From an uncultured Pseudomonadota bacterium (GTDB lineage: Bacteria > Myxococcota_A > UBA796 > GCA-2862545): a stretch of 64,000 nucleotides of DNA. Positions 61,993-64,000 of the stretch are shown piece after piece (positions within the stretch are counted from its first letter, which is position 1; each line of letters opens with the position of its first letter). The notes under the pieces are model-generated. The model saw only the letters and a list, made by a program, of their open reading frames with translations, was not told the origin of the DNA and did no database searches. The stretch is taken from NCBI GenBank assembly GCA_913061235.1, contig CAJXTB010000019.1, positions 1-64,000 on the forward strand, given 5' to 3'. The translations under genes were made by a program, and so were the position numbers.

Positions 61993-64000
61993 TCACCGGT
62001 CGAAGTCACCCACGTTTCCAGCAGGATCCGCCAACTGCGCCCCAGCCGGCACATCCACGACGAATCGAGCCCGTCCACCGGCAATTTCCACAGGCTCTAG
62101 GGTCATTTCGATGGGTCCCTCGGACGCGCTCGGCGGTGGAGCGCTCAGGGTCAACGTGCCGCGAACCGGGTTACGACCTTGTGAATTGCCGTCTAGGTCC
62201 AAGGAGCGGTACCCGTTGACCGGGGCATCAAACCACGCCCAGAAGCCGTCTGCGGTGTCTTCTGTCTGCATGACGGCTGGAACAACCTCAAAGGCATCTC
62301 CTTCGACGGTGTAGTCAGCGCTAGGCCACGGCCATGTGGTCGCTCCACCGGTGTAGCGCTTGCCATGAGCGACCAAACGGTAGGTTCCAAGTGGAAGCCC
62401 AGCGCGGTAGCCATCATGGGCAGCAACCTGCCATCCGGCCCACCAGTAGTGAACCTGTTCGTCGGTCACTGGAGTCAGCGGGAACGGCGTGTGGCCGGTG
62501 AGGATGTCCCCGAAGGTGTCGGTGACCTTGCGGCCCGAGCGTGAGCGCACTGGCGCCCAGGTATCGCCATCCAAGCGCTCAAGAACAACCTCGGGCAGGT
62601 CGACCGTAGGGTCACCACCTTCCCAAGCGAGCTGAACAATTCCGGTCAAGCGCTCCACTTGCTCGGGTGTCTCCAGAGTGGCCGGAATCTCAGGCGGGGT
62701 CCAGTAGTACTCGGGTAGCTCGGTCAAGCGGGTGCCGGCGTTCGGGGTCATGTCGACCTGAAGCTCGGGAAGCGGCTTGTCCTCGTACTCAGTCGGGCCG
62801 TACCAGCCCCAGGGGTCCTGATCTTCGCGGACGTTGGTGTTGAGCACTTCGTCGCCGTATTCGAGCATGCCCTCCATGATGTGCTCGCCTTGAAGTGGTC
62901 CCCACAGCGCGATGCTGGGCTCGTACCCACCCATCAGCCAGTCTTCGGGAATCAACAAGTAGCCTTCGTGGTCCTGCGAGTAGCCAACGGTCCACGCGTA
63001 CGGGTGGCCAAGCTCAGCCTCGGAACGACGCCGCCACTGCTCTGCGTACATTGCAGTGACTTCGCCAGGGAAGAACCCACCGAACACGTCTAGGGACTGC
63101 TCGGTACCATCCGGGAGTAGTGTTGGAATGGGGCCAAAGCGCGAAACGGTCGTTCCCGCCTTGAGCGATTCCTTGAACGGCGCTTCGAGTGTCTCCGCTC
63201 CAATCCCCATGAGCAGGCCAACAACACCGGCCATGAAGCCGACTTCAACACACGAATCGTAAGGTGCGACGCCAGCACCCAGCGAGCCTGCGGTACCTGT
63301 GGGAAGGTTGATGGTGCCTTCGCCGCAGAATGCTGCTCCATTGGGAGCGTTGAACTCATCGATCGGAGAGATGATGGAGCCGTCTTCTGCATAGACGATG
63401 TTGTCCGGATCCGTGTCTTCCAGGTCAACGAGCGGCGCGTAGCGAAGGTCCATTGTACCGTCACGGGTCACGCGAATATCGGTTGGGTACTGCCAGATGT
63501 GACGCGATGCGGTCTCGATACGGATGGCATCTGACGACGTTGGCGTGCGCTGCCAGATGTCGAACAACAAGGGCGCCGCCTGCTCGCCCAAGTTTTCAGG
63601 CCTAGCGTACCCGTCATCACGGCCGGCCGGAGATGCATCTCCACCGGCACCCTGAAGATGCATGACGACAACAGGCTCGTCCCACTGCTCTTGAAGGGCC
63701 AGCTCGATGGCTCCTGGAGCGTCTGAAGAGACCAGTGAGTTTTGGTCGAACACCGAGATGCCGTGAATGCCGAATGTGACCACGGCGGCCATTGGAGAGC
63801 CGTCCAGGCGGTCAATACGCAGCATGTTCACGTTCGGGTCCTTGCCATTGACCTCCGGGCCGTCTTCCCACACCTGCAGATCGTTGTTTATGCCGCGGCG
63901 GTCCCGATAAATGCGGTCCTCTGGATCCCAGTCCGTAGTCCAGCTCGTGCCTATGGCGACCGGCTCGCGGGTCTCGTAGGCGTCCATTGCGACACCCACG
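61993..64000 (-). CDS. Neutral/alkaline ceramidase-like protein (N terminus outside window)
   Basis: The frame is open to the right edge and gives at least 668 residues. FGIHGISVFDQNSLVSSDAPG and VVMHLQGAGGDASPAG resemble neutral ceramidase (HG...SSDN..G and Q-x-x-x-GD-x-SP) segments, near the N terminus of the visible part. The C-terminal ~200 residues are beta-rich, as in the C-terminal Ig-like domain of that family. The first metal ligands and signal peptide would lie beyond the window. Substrate assignment (ceramide) is by family resemblance only; it could be another amidase of the fold. Confidence 0.6.
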   Translation of the reverse strand, partial: VGVAMDAYETREPVAIGTSWTTDWDPEDRIYRDRRGINNDLQVWEDGPEVNGKDPNVNMLRIDRLDGSPMAAVVTFGIHGISVFDQNSLVSSDAPGAIELALQEQWDEPVVVMHLQGAGGDASPAGRDDGYARPENLGEQAAPLLFDIWQRTPTSSDAIRIETASRHIWQYPTDIRVTRDGTMDLRYAPLVDLEDTDPDNIVYAEDGSIISPIDEFNAPNGAAFCGEGTINLPTGTAGSLGAGVAPYDSCVEVGFMAGVVGLLMGIGAETLEAPFKESLKAGTTVSRFGPIPTLLPDGTEQSLDVFGGFFPGEVTAMYAEQWRRRSEAELGHPYAWTVGYSQDHEGYLLIPEDWLMGGYEPSIALWGPLQGEHIMEGMLEYGDEVLNTNVREDQDPWGWYGPTEYEDKPLPELQVDMTPNAGTRLTELPEYYWTPPEIPATLETPEQVERLTGIVQLAWEGGDPTVDLPEVVLERLDGDTWAPVRSRSGRKVTDTFGDILTGHTPFPLTPVTDEQVHYWWAGWQVAAHDGYRAGLPLGTYRLVAHGKRYTGGATTWPWPSADYTVEGDAFEVVPAVMQTEDTADGFWAWFDAPVNGYRSLDLDGNSQGRNPVRGTLTLSAPPPSASEGPIEMTLEPVEIAGGRARFVVDVPAGAQLADPAGNVGDFDR

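Overview
The window comes from a GC-rich Gram-negative chromosome, most likely a member of the Myxococcota or a nearby deltaproteobacterial lineage. The lineage clues are: a secreted protein with thrombospondin type 3 repeats and a MYXO-CTERM-like tail (3037-5982), an AgmX/PglI-type C-terminal domain (59815-61236), a MopE-like Cys/Asp motif (32984-34465), a Ser/Thr kinase with a PEGA-like tail, many lipoproteins and TonB-type receptors, and menaquinone synthesis by the futalosine route. The lineage assignment is inference.

Left end (1-7.1 kb). The first 2.2 kb is a decaying island: an IS91-type transposase tail, a 171-bp segment bounded by 19-bp inverted repeats, a broken fibrinogen-domain-like gene, and two minus-strand genes interrupted by in-frame TGA codons. 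A lipoprotein, the large MYXO-CTERM protein, a TetR regulator and a duplicated lipoprotein-signal fragment follow.

7.1-15.2 kb. After a GNAT acetyltransferase and a GbsR/MarR-type regulator with a small coupled partner comes a quinone cluster: polyprenyl diphosphate synthase, UbiX, MqnE, an MqnA fused to a degenerate MqnE/MqnC-like domain, an aminofutalosine-deaminase-like amidohydrolase, and the UbiA-type prenyltransferase MqnP. The genes overlap by ATGA except for one 320-bp gap carrying inverted arrays of 7-bp repeats.

15.2-23.1 kb. Two unusual secretory loci lie here. The first encodes two small related exported beta proteins, a chaperone-like protein and a 1355-residue usher-like outer-membrane protein with C-terminal Ig-like repeats. 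The second, behind its own sigma70-type promoter, encodes a Cys-rich lipoprotein-like precursor peptide, an MNIO (DUF692) enzyme and a DUF2063 partner; it is a copper-peptide (bufferin/methanobactin-like) RiPP locus.

23.1-37.9 kb. A serine hydrolase, a membrane protein and an asparagine-synthetase-like protein lacking key residues precede the dnaX-ybaB-recR-thiS-rluA operon. Next come a kinase/secreted-protein/MopE-like lipoprotein operon, a ~29-bp repeat block, an RNA cluster on the minus strand (SRP RNA, two tRNA-Ser, tadA), an alpha/beta hydrolase without the nucleophile Ser, and a CCA-adding enzyme.

37.9-64 kb. Two loci each pair a TonB-type receptor with two lipoproteins (37.9-42.6 and 55.3-58.9 kb). 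Between them are a sulfatase-fold lipoprotein, PlsC-type acyltransferase, NifU-like protein, Nudix-fold protein, Psd, MutS2, AroC, an unknown membrane-anchored protein, TypA and a DUF1643 protein. The right end holds small exported proteins, a zinc-ribbon/AgmX-domain protein, a deoxynucleoside kinase and an edge-truncated neutral-ceramidase-like enzyme.
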